This document shows, one piece after another, positions 1-12,454 of a stretch of DNA of 64,000 nt. Position 1 is the first letter of the stretch; each line of letters begins with the position of its first letter. Under the pieces are notes generated by a model. It searched no databases, was not told the origin of the DNA, and worked only from the letters and a program-made list of their open reading frames with translations. Made by a program: the position numbers and the translations under genes. This stretch comes from Rhexocercosporidium sp. MPI-PUGE-AT-0058 (taxonomy: Eukaryota; Ascomycota; Leotiomycetes; Helotiales), in assembly GCA_020746875.1 (NCBI GenBank), contig JAGTJL010000004.1, positions 930,001 through 994,000 of the forward strand, written 5' to 3'.

Positions 1-1004
1 GGTTCCATCGGTGGGGAATTCAGACTGTTCAACTTGACTTTCCTCTCAACCCTCCAGTTCGATGCCTTAACCTCCGTTAAGACCATCTACTGGGAAGCCC
101 TTCCGGCCCTTCCATCCCTGAACTTCGGTGGACCTCTCTCCAAGGCCGATAGTGTCACCATTAGCAACACGTTTTTGACCACTCTCAGCGGGATCAACTT
201 GAACACCGTTGGCACCCTGCAGATTGACAACAACAACAGCTTGAAGCAATTCGACACTCAGATCGCTAACATTACCAATGCTGTCAACATCAACGCCAAT
301 GGCAACCAGTTGGCTGTTACCTTCCCCAACTTGATCTGGGCTGCCAACATGACCTTCAGAAACGTCTCGAGCGTTAAGATTCCTTCCTTGGCAACCGTCA
401 ACGGATCCCTCGGATTTTACGGAAACTACATGGACAGCATTGCCGCACCAAATTTGACCTCCATCGGAAACTTCGCAACTGGTGTAGGAAGTTTGGCCAT
501 TGTTGCTAACGGCAAGCTTTCCAACATCACATTCCCTGCTTTGAAGAGCGTTGGAGGAGCAGACCAAATTGCCAACAACACTGCTCTCAATGCCATCAGC
601 TTTGCATCCTTGACATCTGTCGGAGGTGCCATTGATTTCTCCGGAAACTTCACTACGTGAGTTATTCCTAACCTATCCGTCTTTAGAACAGAAACTAACA
701 CGCGTTTAGCCCTGAGTTGCCAAAGCTTGAGGATGTCAAGGGTGGTTTCAATGTCCAATCTCAGCAAGTCATCACCTGCTCCGGCTTCGAGGCTCAATCC
801 ACTGGAAAGGGTAACGTCATCCAGGGTAAATTCATCTGCAAGAGTGCTACTGCTACCACCTCGACCTTGGATGGATCTACTTCCACCACTGGTGGCGCCA
901 GCGGCTCTTCCACCACACCAAAGAGTGATGCTTCCAACTTCCGCTTCAACGAGGCCGCTATTGGCTTCTCCGTCTTGGGTGGATTGTTGCAGATGATCTT
1001 GTAA
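1..1004 (+). CDS. ECM33/SPS2-like GPI-anchored cell-wall protein, 5' partial
   Basis: Join 1..656, 710..1004; frame open from base 1, so the start lies outside the window. About 316 residues are visible. The body is a run of receptor-L-type repeats with regularly spaced hydrophobic residues and many Asn/Thr N-glycosylation sites, as in the ECM33/SPS2/PST1 family of fungal wall proteins. The C terminus is Ser/Thr/Gly-rich (about residues 255-295) and ends in a short hydrophobic stretch (FSVLGGLLQMIL), the usual shape of a GPI-attachment signal. A 53-nt intron (GTGAGT...TTTAG) joins the two parts in frame. Family members are plasma-membrane or wall proteins needed for wall integrity; that role is inferred from the family. 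The signal peptide cannot be seen because the N terminus is missing. Confidence 0.85.
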
Positions 1005-2632
1005 AGCATTGGGACGTCGGCGTTTTTCTTGAGTTTGCCTTACCTTAGACCTAATTTGCCACGTTCTCATTGTCTTTTTCATTACAACTCATCAGCAAAA
1101 CGAAGCAAGTCATCAATCATTGAGCGTTTTGTGCCACCTTCATTAGGAATATTCTGGCCTGGGGGGATGCGTGCGTTCGGGGAAATGAATGGGAAGCGGT
1201 CTGTTGGCTCTGCCTTTGCATAAGTTCTCATGTGTCTACGACCTCTTTACTGGAAGTTCCGCATAATTGATTATATGCATTCTCGCGGACGAACAGCAAG
1301 ATGGTTAGTTGGTGTGGGGGATGGTTTGGAATGTCTACTGTTGCTGAATGCTGCGAGATAGAAGTGGGGGACGGGACATTAGGGCATTGAATTCCATACA
1401 CCTTGTACATTGTCTCTAGATGTGTTCCTCATTCGTCTATTGCGATTTTCGCATTTGACTTTTTTGATGGGTTTGATGATGATGCCGTGAGCCACTTCCA
1501 TCTCGACCTTTGTTCCTTCATTCTCACAAATATACGAGACTTCGCAAGTCTCATCCCACAACTGACCTGACCATATAAGCTTCACCATGGCCATCCCGAC
1601 CTGTCAAAACAATCTCTACGAACGTCATGCCTGCCTGCCTCCCTGCACCCACATCCAAGCGGACCGAGCCACCACTAACACTAAAGTATTGTGGATACAC
1701 AAGGGGAAGAGAGCAGGGAGAAGCCAAAAAAAAAAACGAGGAAAGAAGAAGAAAGAAGGAAAGCCAATTCGTTCCGTTTCGAATATGGGGGAGAGGGGGG
1801 GTGCTTGATGCCGGTGTGTGAGGTTGATGAGGGGCTGTTTCATCTTTCTATCTTTTATCTTTTATCTTTGATCCTCGGCTGAGAACTCGAGAGAGTGAGC
1901 GGGAGAGGTGGGAGGTAGGACGTAGGTGGTGGCTGTGCGGAGGTTGGGAGGGGAAGGGGGGGGGATGGGGGAGTGTGGCGCTTTGTACGATGTTGATTTT
2001 GAGTTTTGGGTGGGTATGGGTGTTCAGCTGAGGAGTTGTGTCACGATCGAGGGTTGAGGCTGAGGCTGAGAGGTGAGGCTGAGAGCTGAAGGGGGGAGGG
2101 AGTTGAGATGTAGCGGATATGAAGGAAGTGATTGGGAATGAAGATTGAAGATTGAAGATTGAAGTATGGACTCCATTGTTCTATTTCGACAAAAGCTATT
2201 TGCCGTGACACGTATACTGTATATCTCAATATTGGAACGGGTTTTGAAATTCTACGTTGCAGCTTGACTTGTTTCCTGTGCTGTGCTGTGTTGTGCTGTG
2301 CTTTGCTGGCTGTTTGGAAGTGAGAAAGTTGAGGTTTGATAATAGGTGAGGGAAGGGTAGTTTAGTGTTGACAATATCATACATCTTTTGCATTCATTTA
2401 TTTCGTCTATATCTACTTCTATAGCTTTATCTCTCTACTCCTCCGTCTGTCTGTCTATCCCTCTAAACGTCACCCCGTGTATCCATCATCTACTCATCTA
2501 TCTATTCGGCCTGAAACCTCCCCTCTATTGGTATACGCGATCTTTCTAGAATATTCACATGTACATCCTACCTGCAGTACCAATACACTCACTCCTCGGG
2601 TATGGAAGGTCCGCAAATTGAGCACGACGCAT
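1005..2632. other. Intergenic, no gene seen
   Basis: Holds the 3' flank of the ECM33-like gene and the 3' flank of the convergent acyl-CoA synthetase gene. Both strands are broken into short uninformative frames. Low-complexity tracts stand out: poly-purine and G runs near 1725-1800 and 1890-1975, a GAAGATT triplication near 2141-2165, and CTGTG repeats near 2277-2305. Confidence 0.7.
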
Positions 2633-4262
2633 CTACAATTTCGCCTTTGGCACGTCTTGCTTCATCATGATCTCGGCTACGATGCGGCGCTGTACTTTGC
2701 CAGTTGCTGTCTTGGGCATGTTGTCTGTGAAGTAGACCTGTCGGTTTGGTTAGCGAGGATCCAAAATCAACAAGTAAATTGTGCGAGAACGCAGGGCAAA
2801 TAATCAAGAGGGGACGTACCTTCTTCGGAACCTTGAACTTGGCCAACTTCTCAGCCACCCACTTCTTCAGCTCCTCCGCATCGATCTTCTCTCCACTCTT
2901 CGGTACAATAGCCACTGCAACCTCCTGCCCATACATCTCATCAGGGATAGCGAAGCTGACAGCCTCGCCTACCTTCGGGTGTCTAGCGAGCACGTTGTCT
3001 AACTCAATAGGCGATATTTTCTCGCCTCCCTTGTTGATCAACTCCTTGATTCTGCCCGTGATAATGACATACCCATCCTTATCCAACTTGCCCTGATCAC
3101 CAGTGCGGAAGAAGCCATCAGCTGTGAACGAGGACTTGTTAGCTTCAGGATTGTTGAGATAGCCTTTCGTGACGTTCTCCCCGCGGATGCAGATCTCTGC
3201 CTCGGAGCCCAGGGGAACTTCCTTGCCTGCTTGGTCGATGATGCGGATCTCCACACCCTGGCCTATGCCTACGCTTCCTGGCTGGCGTTTTGCGGGTGGG
3301 AGCGGGTTAGAGGTCATCTGGTGGGCGGCTTCGGTCATGGCGTATGCTTCTAGTACGGGGGCGTTGTAGGCTTCTTCGAGCTGGTGGAAGACAGTTGGGG
3401 AGAGGGGAGAGGAGCAGGAGCGGATGAAGCGGATCTTGGGTTTGGTGTGGGGAGGGGGGCTCTTGAGGAGGATCTGGTGGATCGTTGGGACGGCTGTATA
3501 CCAATTTGCGCCATGGGCGAGGAAGTCGTCCCAGAACTCTGAGGCGGAGAATTTGACTGGTACGATGACTGAGCCACCGCTGTAGAGGGGTGCGAGGAAG
3601 GCTGCTAGGAGACCATGGACGTGGAACAGTGGCATGACAAGCATGGTTCTGTCGGCCGGCGTGAGGTCGTAGGTGGCTTTGATGTTCTTCATCGTACGGG
3701 TGAGGTTCTTGTGGGTCAATGGCACAGCTTTTGGGCGCCCTGTCGTACCGCTGGTGTGTAGGACGAGTGCAATATCATCTGGCTGGGCGGTCTCGACCTT
3801 CTGGTTTCCCTTTCCCTTGAGTTTCCCTTCGTCCTTGACATCCAACACTACTTCTTGTCCATTCCAATAGCATTCTGCAATCGCAGCACTGTATTTCCTC
3901 GCAGCTCGAACAGCGGGGCCATCTTTGGCATAAGAACCCTTTGGTACAAGCGCAACAGCAGACTTCAAATCGTCAATGTAGAATTCGAATTCCTCCTGCT
4001 TGTATGCCGAGTTGAGGGGAGCTGCAATGCCTCTCTGCCACGCGCTGGCGAGGAATGCAACAATGAATTCGTAGGTGTTGGGTAAAGCTATCGAGACCGC
4101 AGCTTGTGGAGTGACGCCTAGCTTTGCGAGCTTCTTCTGGAATGAGAGGATTTCAGCAGAAAGTTGCTTGTAGGATATGACAAGAGGATTGGGTTTAGAT
4201 GGTATGATAATCGCGGTTGCATTGTCTCCTGCTGAGAAGGAATTCGAGAGAGTCGTAGCCAT
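2633..4262 (-). CDS. PCS60: Peroxisomal AMP-binding acyl-CoA synthetase (PCS60/FAT2 type)
   Basis: Complement(join(2633..2737, 2820..4262)), 514 residues. It is an ANL-superfamily adenylating enzyme: the phosphate-binding motif HTSGTTGRPKAVPLTHKN lies at about residues 169-186, followed by the YAMTEAAHQM segment, the TGD motif and the hinge GYVIITGRIKELINKGGEKI. The 82-nt intron before the last exon is needed to reach the usual C-terminal sequence (MPKTATGKVQRR) and a final Ala-Lys-Leu, a type-1 peroxisome import signal. Known relatives (yeast Pcs60, plant AAE3) are peroxisomal CoA ligases; Pcs60 acts on oxalate. Substrate is not provable here. The start is the first ATG before the conserved region. 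It lies head to head with the SPF45 gene, 397 bp apart. Confidence 0.92.
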
Positions 4263-4659
4263 TGTGTATTCAGCTGTTCGTAGTTGTACCGAAGATATTA
4301 AATTACAGAACAAGAGGTTTCTGAGACTACTAAAGGAATTAAAATGTCTAGCAGAGCAATTGGGATATAGAAGAACTAGCTTCGTTTTGGTGTATGCAGC
4401 ACATAAATTTTGCTCTCTTGCAGAAATTTGGGATCAACTGACGTCTGAGTTCTTCTGGGTGGCTTGCTGTTTGAAGTCTGTATGGCGTCTTCCTTATCGC
4501 CGAGATAGGAGACAGGGGGAGCAACAGCTTAAATTCGTGCTGACTAATAAAACCATTGCTAACTACGTGCTTAGCCTCACTGATGAGGCTGAGATTGAAG
4601 GTTGAGTTGGAGAGGAACATCAAAGACAACAGTCTTACATCACAGTCTAATTGCTCAAG
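4263..4659. promoter_or_regulatory. Shared upstream region of PCS60 and SPF45 genes
   Basis: 397 bp between two divergent start codons. AT-rich. No clear TATA box or named motif recognised. Confidence 0.5.
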
Positions 4660-6354
4660 ATGTCCAATCCCAATCAGACTCCAGCGCCGAGGGGTGGTGG
4701 CCTCTCACTTTATGCCAATTTATTAGATCCAGAATCAAGCACTCCAGGAACAATTTCGAAAGGACCAGTTGTCTTCAAACCAGCAGATGCAGCGGATGAT
4801 GGTTCAGCTAAGAAACCACAGATAGATTCAAGTAAGTGGCATTGTCTGGCATGATATTACTCGAGTTTGCTTATATGTAAGTGTAGCTGCTCTGCGTTTC
4901 CAACCAACGAAAAGACCGCAGTTGTCGCAAAAGCCAAAACCAAAGTCAACATTTCCTAGATCCTCCCCAGTTGACGCGACAGGTTCGCGCAATGTTTCTA
5001 CTCTATCCTCCGCACCTCCCAAAACAGCGCGACCACCAGCGAAGACTACGTTGGCAGATTGGACGGGTCTGGATGATGATGATGTGAATGGTTTCTATGG
5101 GGGGGAGAAGAGGCAGAGGGGTGGGAAACGGAGGAAGAAGAATAAGCCGAGGGAAGAACATATGGCTGTTCAAGACTGGGATGATATCTATGATCCTTCA
5201 CGGCCGAACAGTTATGAAGAGTACAAACACAGTGATGAAAAGATCCGAGAGGTCAGGGAGTGGAAGGACAGGTTGTATGCCCATAGGATGGCTAGGAAGT
5301 CAAGCGAGAAGGATAGTGATGAGGAGGATTATCGTCCACAGATGGGTAGTAAGTCTTCAGCTCCGAGGACTCCTTTTGACCCGCTAATGGATTCAGACCA
5401 ATTTGCCCCTCCTCCAAATTACTCTTTCGCACCCCCTCCTATGGACTCTCCGAAGAAACCTATTGAAAGTACGGACAGCAATGTTGAACCAGATACATAC
5501 AGCCCGGTGCCACCTCCTCCACCGCCCCCGAGGATATTCCCCTTCCAGCAGCTCCCGAGCCATTACCAGCGGGTGCAATATCTCGAGCTCCTGTCCGCTA
5601 CAACCTTCCCCCACCCCCAAGCGACATACCCAGCTCAGAAGCAGAACTAGAGATAGCCCTCGCAGAAGAACCAGAGGAAGACGAGGCCGAGGACGAAGAG
5701 GCCCCAAGATCATTGCGACCCGGTCAAAAAGGCTTTGCACAACGGCTCATGTCCAAGTATGGATGGAGCAAAGGCAAAGGTCTTGGTGCGGAGGAATCTG
5801 GTATCGTCAATCCCCTTCGAGTGCAGATAGAGAAGAGGAAGAAAAAGTCGGACGCCGAGGGAGGTGGGTTTAGGGAGCCTGGAGGACGAGGCAAGATAAT
5901 TGGGGGGAAGAAGAATGTACCTGAGAAGGAAGAGGAGGTTGGGAAGTTTGGCCCTATGTCTGAGGTCATTGTTCTGAGGGGTATGGTTGATGGTATGAAC
6001 CTTGATGAGGAAGTGGAGGGTGCTGGTGATGGTGGCTTGATGCAGGAAATCGGGGATGAGTGTGCTGACAAGGTATGATGACCCTTCTGTCTTAGTGAAG
6101 CTCTAAACTGACTTGTTGATAGTATGGTCGAGTGGAACGGGTATACATCGATCGACATGGTACTGCACCGAAGGTTTTCGTGAAGTTTACGAGTCCTCTA
6201 TCTGCATTAAGGGTTAGCAACCTTACTCACTTCCTGGTTAAGTTACTGATATTTTCAGGCTGTAAATGCACTCGAGGGGCGGATCTTCAATGGCAATACT
6301 ATTTCCGCACTGTTCTATGAGACAGAGCGGTTCGAGCAAGGTCAATACGACTAG
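4660..6354 (+). CDS. SPF45/RBM17-type splicing factor, G-patch plus UHM
   Basis: Join 4660..4831, 4887..5468, 5549..6072, 6123..6212, 6259..6354; 487 residues. The N-terminal half is basic and Pro-rich with a TLADWTGLDDDDVN block. A G-patch (FAQRLMSKYGWSKGKGLG) lies at about 310-355 and a C-terminal RRM of the U2AF-homology type at about 385-487, giving the domain order of SPF45/DRT111, a 3' splice-site factor of the U2 stage. The frame changes between 5468 and 5549: I place an 80-nt intron (GTACGG...TTCCAG) there because it yields a natural Pro-rich linker (ISRAPVRYNLPPPP). The donor is weak, so this border is the least sure. A perfect GTAAGT at 5349 could mark an additional 48-nt in-frame optional intron ending at 5396. 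Confidence 0.85.
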
Positions 6355-6403
6355 CTACATTTGTTTCCATAATCTAATGGTACCCACACCCACCAAAAAA
6401 AAC

Positions 6404-8183
6404 CTAGAATATCAATTTCCTCACTCGCTTCGCCATATCAATGACACGGCCGAATTTATCGACATACTTGAGGCTCCTGTTGATTTCCTCCCCTGACCTT
6501 CTAACCTCCTCAATCTCCTCTACGCTTCCACTCCGATCAGCCCACGCACTACTAGGAAGCGGCTGTGGATTCGATGGTAAACTGTTGTAGATTGTATACT
6601 GACGATTGGTAATAATAGAGTTGATATCAATGTTCTCGATAGAGAAATTAGATGCTGATGGTCGTTCGCTTTACCATTCCCTGACAACTTAAGAGTTTAA
6701 GGATACTTCTCATTTGGGGGAAGAGCACTTAGTCTCTCAGGAAAGGGCGCTTGTGATTTTACTGTCCAAGCACCAACTCTCTCTGCAAATCCTTATGGTG
6801 CATTAGATCTCTAGCTCTCGTCTAAGCGCTCTTATATCTATATCCTTTTCATCTACACCGTCAATCTTTTCACCACTCTCCCGAGCCTGTCACCACCACC
6901 CCCATTCCCTCTCAGTCCTCTACATCTCAATCACACAGCCCACATAATCTCCTTTTGCCTTCCAGTCAACATCGCGTCATGCCACTTTTTCTTTGTGATC
7001 ATAATTCATGGCATGGATGACACTTCAACCTCGAGAATGACGTTATACTTATCAACGAAGCATTTCTCTATTTCGACTACCCTACTTCTCCATCATGCGA
7101 GCATAGTGGTGGACCATCTCTCCTTCAGCTCCTCTCTTACCCATCATTCTTGTCTACACAGAATCTGCTCTCAAAAGGCGTTACCTTGACGAACCACTGG
7201 AGGGTTTTATTCCGAGATGTTATATATACCATGGAACAGTAATCGCTTCTCCAAACCACCAATTCTTCCAGCTTCAATCTCGCCGACTCCGAAGTCTGAC
7301 CTGCTCCGTGTTGGAACTTGCACAGTTTACGTTTATTCATTCCTGCCAAAGGACTCATCCACTGGATAGCTTAAGAGTCAGTACACATATAGGTTAGGCG
7401 AGCGATGCGACTTTGTATGTTGAACGAGATGAAGACGATGAACAGAACTCGACTATTACTCACCACAGTATAATCACCGCGCCATTCAGACTTGGCCATA
7501 AGTCCCTTCAGTATTTTGGAGGCCTCATTGTCGGCAACATCAATGCCACAATATATATCCCGTATCTGGTATGAAAGAGTTTCATCAACCGGTCTACGTC
7601 TTGAGAGGTCGTAGTATCCAGACTCAACCATGAACAATTTTGGGATAGGCTTGACTGATTCGTCCTCAACCGTATAGTCCATAATTTCACCCTCTTCAGT
7701 CTTAAACTCTTCAATGTTATGAAACTCCGTATTCTCATCTTCCCTCTCTTCACCATCCGACTCAACGTCTTTGTAAGAGTTTCTTGATAATATCGAATCG
7801 AATAATTTCTCTGTCGGCCTCCTGTTACGTCCACTTCTCCTCTGCTCGATGTGTGTGTTGGGAATCCTTGCAGCCCGTGCCTCAAAGTAATTGGTCGTTC
7901 TTGAAGTCGCCCTGTGGTCTGTAGGCTGAATTTCTTGCTTACCCTCGACCTTATCAGTCTCCATATCACCACTCTCTGCTCCGTCATCTCCTGTATCGTC
8001 ACTCGCCGAACCATAGTTGCTCGTATCAGGATCCCGTTTCACAGAGATCGTTTTTCTAGGATATTTTCCAGTAGTCTTCCGGGGATGCTTCCCACAAGTC
8101 TTCCCTTCGACACGACGGTAAGGATGAGTATCTGCTGGTGGTATCATCAAAACCTTCACAGGGCTATGTCTTTGTGCTCCCAT
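6404..8183 (-). CDS. Unknown protein, six exons, acidic
   Basis: Complement(join(6404..6654, 6729..6791, 6859..6886, 7024..7081, 7141..7361, 7464..8183)); 446 residues. I do not recognise the family. The first exon (240 codons) is hydrophilic, with a basic Lys/Arg/Pro segment, an acidic Asp/Glu-rich middle and a RRSGRNRRPTEKL motif. Later exons encode mixed sequence ending in a charged helix-like tail (KYVDKFGRVIDMAKRVRKL). Exon 1 to 2 (GTGAGT donor) and exon 2 to 3 (GTAAGA donor) are well supported. Exons 3-5 are short (58, 28, 63 nt) and rest on frame continuity and acceptor sites; donors at 6858 and 6728 are weak. Its stop codon is 49 bp from the SPF45 stop (tail to tail). Confidence 0.6.
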
Positions 8184-11100
8184 TTTGATTCTTCCAATCT
8201 CGATCAGGACCAGAAATCAACCGAAGAATTGGTGCTGTGGTAAATTGATTGTTGAAAAGTGATACTGTGTAATAATGCAATGAGACTTGTGCTATTTTAC
8301 TGTTCTGAAGAATTTGAGAAGGGTGGTGAAGAAGGGGCCGCACATGACGGCCATATGCTCCTTCTTTCTTGGGATGACGTGTACCTGGCCCAACTAAACT
8401 GCACAAATGCAACTATCTACTTCGCCGGTCTCCAAATTCAGATGTTAAACCACTGCAATGCCTGGGGAGATATCGACTTTGACTCCGAAGTGGGATTTTC
8501 CATTTGTTTATCTGCCCCTTTCCCGTCTCGCTTAATTGAGATGAGGTCCAAATTCACTCCGACTGCGATTTGGTGAAATAGACTATTGTATTCACCGTTT
8601 CGACCCACAAACCACTTTCCCAATCTGCCACATAGATATTATGACTCAATGACATTGATCTTTTTACGTATGAACGTGCTGATCATCCACTAAGCGCGAG
8701 CCCACCACACAACACATCCCATCTCCGATTCACTCCGCCCGGTACGCCATTCACCACGAACGACGACCACCCCCAAGGTCCGAAACAAACATACAGATCG
8801 ATAAATTTCTTGTATTTGCCCCTTTATCGAGCTATCGCCGACCTCATCACAAATCTGACCTTTCATTCCGACTCTTCTCCGTTGACGAAAACAACTCTCA
8901 GCCTGCGTTCATCGTCTCAAACGATTACCGGAGGACCACTTGTGAAGAAGTTATTTTGACCCGGAGAGCTGGAAGAATACCGCTAGTCTAGCCTTCCTAT
9001 CGCTGCTGCACCCTCTACATCTTTCTTCCCCGGCCTCGATCAGACCCTCCGGAACCATGGCCGGATTTTACTTCCACGATACTTTGGCTTCGAGAATCTA
9101 TAAATTCTAAGCCCGGTGGTTTCTATGCCCCGTCTCTCATATTTGTGCCCGAAGCAGTATACATTGGATTGATCTGATGTTTGGTGGTTTGAGAGAGATG
9201 TTGAGACTTCGAGTTGGCTTGACAGAAGTTGGTACATTGAACAGCATGTAAACGGCAAACTAGCTGAAGGTGACCACATAGGGAAACAAAAGTCACTCAG
9301 ATACATGGCGAGCGAGAGCGAACACTCTGTTCGACATGACTGTTTGTTTGAGATTGGAGATTGCCCCCGGCCTGCAACCAGGTTCGCTAGGTTGCTAATT
9401 GAGGTACCGTGTATAGCGCAAACAACATACGAAGCTCCCATCAAACCTCAATTTGGATGCATCTGATCATCATCGAGTGTCCATGAGAAGAACACCTCCC
9501 TGGAAATGCGATTCGGCTCGTCAATCGTCGCTCGCCCACAAGCAGGAAGCAGTGAACTCAGATCACTCTGAATGCGCCGTATCAACATTCAGTAGACTGG
9601 CTGAGTTAGAAAGCTGCAGTAGGGTGGGCCTCGCGTAGTTCACACGGTCAAGATCCAGGCGTGCTGGGAATTTTACTCAATGTCGGGATAGATTTTCTTT
9701 CCCATATATCTAGCGAAATACGCAATTTTTTGTCATCGGCAAGGTTATCAACACGAAAGCCACGTGAGACTGCGTGGAGTACCTAGCAATCAAACAGTGC
9801 AACACCGAGACACTTGTTGTGAGAATGCAACTAACAACCTCTATCGACACAATCAACAACTTCGGCCAGCGGATCACGACCAAAAATGAAATCCTCATTT
9901 CAGAGAGGGTGGCTTCTCTCATCGCCCCGGCGGTGGGAGTTTGTTTTGCCATTTTTGTACTTTTTTTTGAGTGTCGGTCGGGTATAACGCGATGAGGAAC
10001 GTTGTTGTTTTTGTTTACTTTTTAACCTCGCTTCCAGAGTGGGTCTGCCTCGTCCGGCGCCACAACCCGCTCTTGCAGAATGCAGGTCTCAAAGCATTGC
10101 CTCACACAAACTCTAATCTAATGAATTATTGCTTCTCATAATGTTGCGCATCAATTGAATACTTGCTCTGTGATAATTGGAAACTGTTTCATGGGCTCAT
10201 GATGTTAGAGATGTTGCTCCGTCTGGACCAGAACAGCCTTTGTATCTGAGACTATCATCTTCAAAATGACCATTCTTGGTAATATGCAATTTAGACGTCG
10301 AAAATAATCTGCAATCCATCCTCCATCTCAGAAAAAGGCAGTATTAAACGATCGCCAGAAAAATTTGCTTTGGCAGGATTGATAAACACCTGCCTACAAA
10401 TAATGTGCAGTCCACCTGACTGGTGACTCTTCTCCCTCATAGAAGTTTTCCTTCCCTAACGCAGCTTGCTTTATCTCTAATCTTGTTCTAACTCAATCTA
10501 AAATCTGGCAAATCTAGGCGCGCTACAGTCGGGTTATAGCTCTCCGGCGCTCCTTATCTAACTTGGAATTCATCTCTGCTACCGAGACAGCGGACTGATC
10601 TAAATAAGGGACCAGATCATCTATTATAGGGAGTAGTAGCAAGCGTCTCTTCCGGCGGCGGATAAGCTAGAGTAGGTGGTCATGGGAAAGGTTCGTGTGG
10701 TGGAGTTGGAACTTGGAGCTGGTGATCATCGAGAGCTTGCATTTTGATTGAGACTGAACTTGGATTCAGGAGTAACACATTGAGGGGTTGACTAGGATTT
10801 TGAGGGAAGTCTTTAGTCTATGAAATCTAACGGTACGCATATTTGAATGAGGTGATATGAAGCACGCTTTTCTCCGGTTTGGGGAGGAGAAGAAGTAAGA
10901 TGTTCTTTAAACACGAGGGAACTCGGACAATTGATTTGTGGCACACATTGTGAGTAGGGTACGGTGGGCTGTATCCGCGTCAAATGGTCAAAATAAAAGA
11001 AGAACAACCCATGGGTGAGAATTCATAAAAAATTTCACCGGAACCGATGCTTAACTGTGTTGCTGTAGAGACATATAACACGTCACACACTAATTCACTA

Positions 11101-11335
11101 CAAGCACGAGATGCGATGCAAGGTACAGGACGCTATTGATCTATCATTTGTTCCAGCTTTCGACTACTCGTCGATTTCCCACCAATTTTCGAAATATTTG
11201 CTACAGGGCAAGCCAGGGTAACCCCCCCCAGGAAATTGATGGGTACATAACCAAAAGTTCCCAATTGGATCTGCAATGTGAAAAAAAGACTACAGCTTTC
11301 GAGCGATGCGCCTATGCTCACCACAGAGAAAACAT
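8184..11335. other. Long gene-poor stretch
   Basis: 3.15 kb without a supportable gene. 8650-9050 reads like a fungal promoter and 5' leader (pyrimidine-rich, CAAC-rich) running to an ATG at 9058, but that frame closes after 17 codons. Frames of 60-134 codons on either strand (for example 9040-9444 minus, 9774-9995 plus with a C-terminal hydrophobic run) lack family resemblance or splice support. Confidence 0.5.
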
Positions 11336-12120
11336 TTACGAGGTCGTAGTAAGTGGAGGTGAACTTGACAATCCAACCTCATCCTCTGAAGACTGAGTCA
11401 AATTACACCTGCGAAGATCAGACTCTATTCCGCCAGAACATGGAGAAATCTCTTCCGTAGTATCTACGGCTGAAATCGGTGTAGTCTTCGCTCCAGCTTC
11501 GGCTTCAGCTCGATCTTGCGCTTCTAGAAGATACGGATTTATCGGCATAACACGAATCTCGACTGAATCGGCATCATAAAATCTCGCATCCGTATCCGCA
11601 TCTGCATTCAAGACATCGCTATCCCCTACGACCGAAGAATGGAAGGATGGAAACGCCTCTGTTGATCTTCGTATCGCCTCATCTGTGCCCTCGCCTTCTA
11701 CGACATCTTGAGATTCCGTTGCTGGTGCTGGTGTTGGTGTTGCTACTGCATGAGCAGATTTCAGGTCGTTTGCATCATCGTGTAGATGTATGTTTACTCC
11801 TAGTTCTCGTGGTGATGAAGGGGCGCAGTTTAGGTTCGATGTGGTTGAGGAGGAATTGCGTTGGCGTCGGGTCGGCCCCAATTTGTGATTCGAGGTAGAG
11901 CAAGTTCTGTTGCTGAGATAACTACCAATGTCTGAATCTTTGATCCGCATACAGCCAAACAAGAACCACATACTGAAGTTGTTCTTGAGCGAGGGGTTGA
12001 GTCTCGGCTCGCCGAGGTTCTGACGAGTGAAGTGAGTTGAGATAAGGCTTGAACGGAAAGCAGCGTCTGTTGAAAAGGTGCGGCTGAACTAACGCTTGGA
12101 AGCAACAGAAGAGATGGCAT
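11336..12120 (-). CDS. Unknown protein, three exons, acidic C terminus
   Basis: Complement(join(11336..11745, 11798..11912, 11974..12120)); 223 residues. Not recognised. The N terminus (MPSLLLLPSVSSAAPFQQ) is hydrophobic then Ser/Arg-rich with no acids, which could serve mitochondrial import. The middle exon encodes a compact, ordered-looking segment (LLYLESQIGADPTPTQFLL). The C-terminal exon is Ala/Pro then acidic and Ser-rich. Donors are GTATGT and GTAAAC; the first acceptor is a tandem CAGCAACAG, so exon 2 may start at 11912 or 11906, a two-codon difference. The genomic frame of exon 3 stays open upstream through both introns to 12088, so an unspliced reading is also long; the ATG and strong donor favour the spliced model. 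Confidence 0.55.
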
Positions 12121-12454
12121 CGTTTACTTTACTTCACTTGACGAGATAATCTAAGCTGCGATATGCCAGAAAACAGCGAACTGTGACGAACTCATCGAAT
12201 AATTTGCTGCTGAGAGCGTGGAAGGGAGAGCGAGACGTCATAATGATTCACAGACACTTCCGGATGCTCGTAACACATGTTCAACACATCGGTAGGAATA
12301 ATTTATCGTCATTGGGACAAGATACCCAACTCAGACACAATATTGCGAGAAATGGCGTGGCAGCCAGTCAGTCGCCTCTTGCACCCAACGCCCATCGCAA
12401 TGTATTATAATACAAGAAACAGATCTATCATCGTCACAGACACCGCCTATCACC
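12121..12454. other. Intergenic, no gene seen
   Basis: 334 bp: upstream of the three-exon unknown gene and downstream of the Rud3 gene (both on minus). Nothing recognised. Confidence 0.5.

Noticed and set aside
426..1082. Long minus-strand frame over the ECM33-like gene
   Set aside because: Antisense shadow of a clear coding region.
9040..9444. 134-residue minus-strand frame
   Set aside because: Starts without ATG context, Ser/Cys-rich random-like composition, overlaps leader-like sequence on the other strand.
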